Made by a program: the position numbers and the translations under genes
Shown: in pieces, positions 61,935 through 63,614 of the stretch
How the letters are laid out: each line of letters opens with the position of its first letter
Numbering within the stretch: the first letter of the stretch is position 1
Notes under the pieces: model-generated
What the model was told of the DNA's origin: nothing
Database searches by the model: none
What the model saw: the letters and a program-made list of their open reading frames with translations, nothing else
Assembly (NCBI GenBank): GCA_022769085.1
Contig: JALEKO010000032.1
Location: 1 to 63,614 of the forward strand
Direction: 5' to 3'
Source of the DNA: Peptoniphilaceae bacterium
GTDB lineage: Bacteria > Bacillota > Clostridia > Tissierellales > Peptoniphilaceae
Length of the DNA: 63,614 nt

Positions 61935-63614
61935 GTGAAATAGAAATATTAGCACCAGTTGGTAATGATGATATGGCAATAGCAGCACTGAATGCAAATG
62001 CTGATGCAATTTATGTAGGATTAGATGATTTTGGTGCAAGAGCATATGCTAAAAACTTCACTCTTGATAATATCGAAGCATTAATAGATAAAATGCATTT
62101 ATTTGGAAAGAAAGTCTATATAACATTAAATACTTTGATAAAAGATAGCGAAATTGAAAAAATTTTTTTCTATTCAAAAAAGCTTTATGAAATGGGGGCA
62201 GACGCATTTATAATTCAGGATATTGGTCTTTTTAAAATACTTAAAAAGCATTTTAAAAATATAGAATTTCACGCATCGACTCAAATGGCTGTAAATGATA
62301 TTTATGGAGCAAAATATTTAAAGGATATAGGATTTTCTAGAATTGTAATAGCACGAGAGACTCCTATTGAAGAAATAAAAAAAATTACACAAATAGGCAT
62401 CGAAACAGAAGTATTTGTTCACGGTGCACTTTGTGTAAGCTTTAGCGGACAATGCTACATGAGTTCATTTTTAGGACAAAGATCAGCAAATAGAGGAAGA
62501 TGTGCTGGACCTTGTAGAAAATTATATGAATTATCAAGAGAAAATGGAAAAAAGATAACAGATACTTCTGATTATTTTCTTAGTATGAAAGATTTATGTA
62601 CAATAGATAGAATAAATGATTTATTAGATGCTGGAATTAAAAGTTTTAAAATTGAAGGCAGAATGAAAAGCAAAGAGTATGTCTTTGAAAGTGTAAAAAA
62701 TTATAAAAATGCTATAAATAACAGAAATATAAATAAAGAAGGCTTAGTAGATGTTTCAAATAGAGGATATTCTAGTGGATTTATTTTTGACCAAAATGAT
62801 AATTATATAGATTTAAAAGAAAATTATGGTCATAGAGTAGTTGGTAAAATTGAAAAAAATAATGGAATAAATTATATAAAATTTTTTTCAAAAATATATA
62901 AGGATTCAATTTTACAAATAATAACTAATAAAGGAAAAAAACTTCCATATACAGCAACAAAAAATTATGAAAAAGGCGAAAAAATTGATTTAATTAATTT
63001 TAATGATGCAAAAATTAATTCAGATGTATTGATGTTAAATTCTTCAAAAATATCATACGATTTAAAAGAAAATGAAGGTTTAAAAAAAAGAAATATAAAT
63101 TTTAAATTTAAATCAAAAATTGGAAAGTTTCCAAAACTTATATTAAGCTATAAAAACTACAATATTGTTATAAATTCAAAAATAAAAACTGAAAAATCAA
63201 AAAACTTTTCAATAGATGATAATTATGTTATTAATAGTTTATCTAAAACAAATAGTACAATATATAAAGCTAAAGAAATTGAAATTGAAATTGAAGATGG
63301 ATCTTTTATACCCAAAAAGGAAATAAATTCTTTAAGAAGAAAATCAATTGAAAGTCTTAATGAAAAGATTTTTAAAAGTTATAAAAGGATAAGTAATGCA
63401 GAATATAAATCATATCCTAAAGAAAATAAAAGTGTAATAAAAGAAGTTAATTTGGAGTTGATAAATTCTGAATATGATTTAGAACTTTTAAAAATGGCGG
63501 ACAATATATATTTTTATAAATTTAACGATATTCTTAGTGGATTTGATAATTTATATTTTGTTATATCTCCTTTTATAAAATATGATTTTAAAAAACTAAT
63601 AAATTTTTTAATAA
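61931..63614 (+). CDS. Peptidase U32 family protein (RlhA/TrhP-like), 3'-truncated by the window edge
   Basis: The frame is open from ATG 61931 to the last base. EILAPVGNDDMAIAALNANADAIYVGL starts it, and the U32 signature EVFVHGALCVSFSGQCYMS is near residue 157, with NRGRCAGPC next; these Cys are the expected iron-sulfur or prephenate-enzyme ligands. Bacterial members RlhA and TrhP are needed for hydroxylation of 23S rRNA C2501 or tRNA U34 and are not true peptidases; which applies here is uncertain. At least 561 aa, suggesting the long type with a C-terminal extension. It overlaps zapA by four bases. Confidence 0.93.
   Translation, partial: MSEIEILAPVGNDDMAIAALNANADAIYVGLDDFGARAYAKNFTLDNIEALIDKMHLFGKKVYITLNTLIKDSEIEKIFFYSKKLYEMGADAFIIQDIGLFKILKKHFKNIEFHASTQMAVNDIYGAKYLKDIGFSRIVIARETPIEEIKKITQIGIETEVFVHGALCVSFSGQCYMSSFLGQRSANRGRCAGPCRKLYELSRENGKKITDTSDYFLSMKDLCTIDRINDLLDAGIKSFKIEGRMKSKEYVFESVKNYKNAINNRNINKEGLVDVSNRGYSSGFIFDQNDNYIDLKENYGHRVVGKIEKNNGINYIKFFSKIYKDSILQIITNKGKKLPYTATKNYEKGEKIDLINFNDAKINSDVLMLNSSKISYDLKENEGLKKRNINFKFKSKIGKFPKLILSYKNYNIVINSKIKTEKSKNFSIDDNYVINSLSKTNSTIYKAKEIEIEIEDGSFIPKKEINSLRRKSIESLNEKIFKSYKRISNAEYKSYPKENKSVIKEVNLELINSEYDLELLKMADNIYFYKFNDILSGFDNLYFVISPFIKYDFKKLINFLI

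Noticed and set aside
1-63614. CRISPR arrays, insertion sequences, tRNA or rRNA genes
   Set aside because: No regularly spaced repeats, transposase motifs, paired terminal repeats with target duplications, or tRNA/rRNA sequences were seen on either strand.

Overview
The window is a very AT-rich chromosomal segment from an anaerobic Gram-positive bacterium of the Firmicutes/Bacillota. A member of the Tissierellia (Peptoniphilaceae such as Peptoniphilus, Anaerococcus or Parvimonas) fits best, but this placement is inferred from gene content. Supporting signs are a six-subunit Rnf complex in the clostridial order CDGEAB, two T-box leaders, a CIRCE element, AddAB instead of RecBCD, the tmk-holB-ricT block, an [FeFe]-hydrogenase-like protein and TTGACA/TATAAT promoters. 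No rRNA, tRNA, CRISPR array, insertion sequence or phage gene was recognised.

Layout. 1-3.3 kb: end of polA, then coaE and a membrane-anchored lytic transglycosylase, all overlapping. 3.3-8.3 kb: the rnf operon with a strong promoter and terminator. 8.3-17.1 kb: a NusG-II protein, a Gx transporter, radC, then mreB-mreC-mreD-PBP2, a P-loop-less MinD-like protein and a short RNase G. 17.2-22.2 kb: tpx (reverse), bL25, tmk-holB, ricT, a 2[4Fe-4S] ferredoxin and a YitT protein. 22.2-24.5 kb: an esterase (reverse) and a MATE exporter. 24.7-35.5 kb: a DNA end-processing operon sbcD-sbcC-addB-addA, in which addB has an in-frame stop. 35.6-42.1 kb: an accessory-looking, AT-rich stretch with a frameshifted methyltransferase, an MFS exporter and a heterodimeric ABC exporter. 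42.1-45.8 kb: a T-box operon encoding a YkvI-type transporter, an HcxA-like iron-dependent dehydrogenase and a branched-chain aminotransferase. 45.8-51.1 kb: small metabolic genes, a second iron alcohol dehydrogenase broken by a stop, a uracil permease and two Hsp20 genes under CIRCE. 51.2-53.8 kb: dnaX-ybaB-recR. 54-55.8 kb: a thioredoxin-like [2Fe-2S] protein and the hydrogenase-like protein. 55.8-63.6 kb: an infC-rpmI-rplT operon with an attenuator leader, an rRNA methyltransferase, a Phe T-box with pheS-pheT, zapA and a U32 peptidase running off the end.

How the genes work together. Rnf, ferredoxin and the hydrogenase-like protein form the low-potential electron economy of a fermenter. 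The mre-PBP2 cluster is the wall-elongation machine, but three of its members look altered: MreB lacks the phosphate-2 Asp, the MinD-like protein lacks its P-loop, and PBP2 carries a large N-terminal insert. The T-box operon at 42-45.7 kb reads most naturally as an isoleucine-starvation response that imports a precursor, oxidises a hydroxy acid and transaminates the product.

Three genes are interrupted (addB, the methyltransferase, the alcohol dehydrogenase) and one has an ATA where a start codon is expected. This is either ongoing decay or sequence error; reads would decide.
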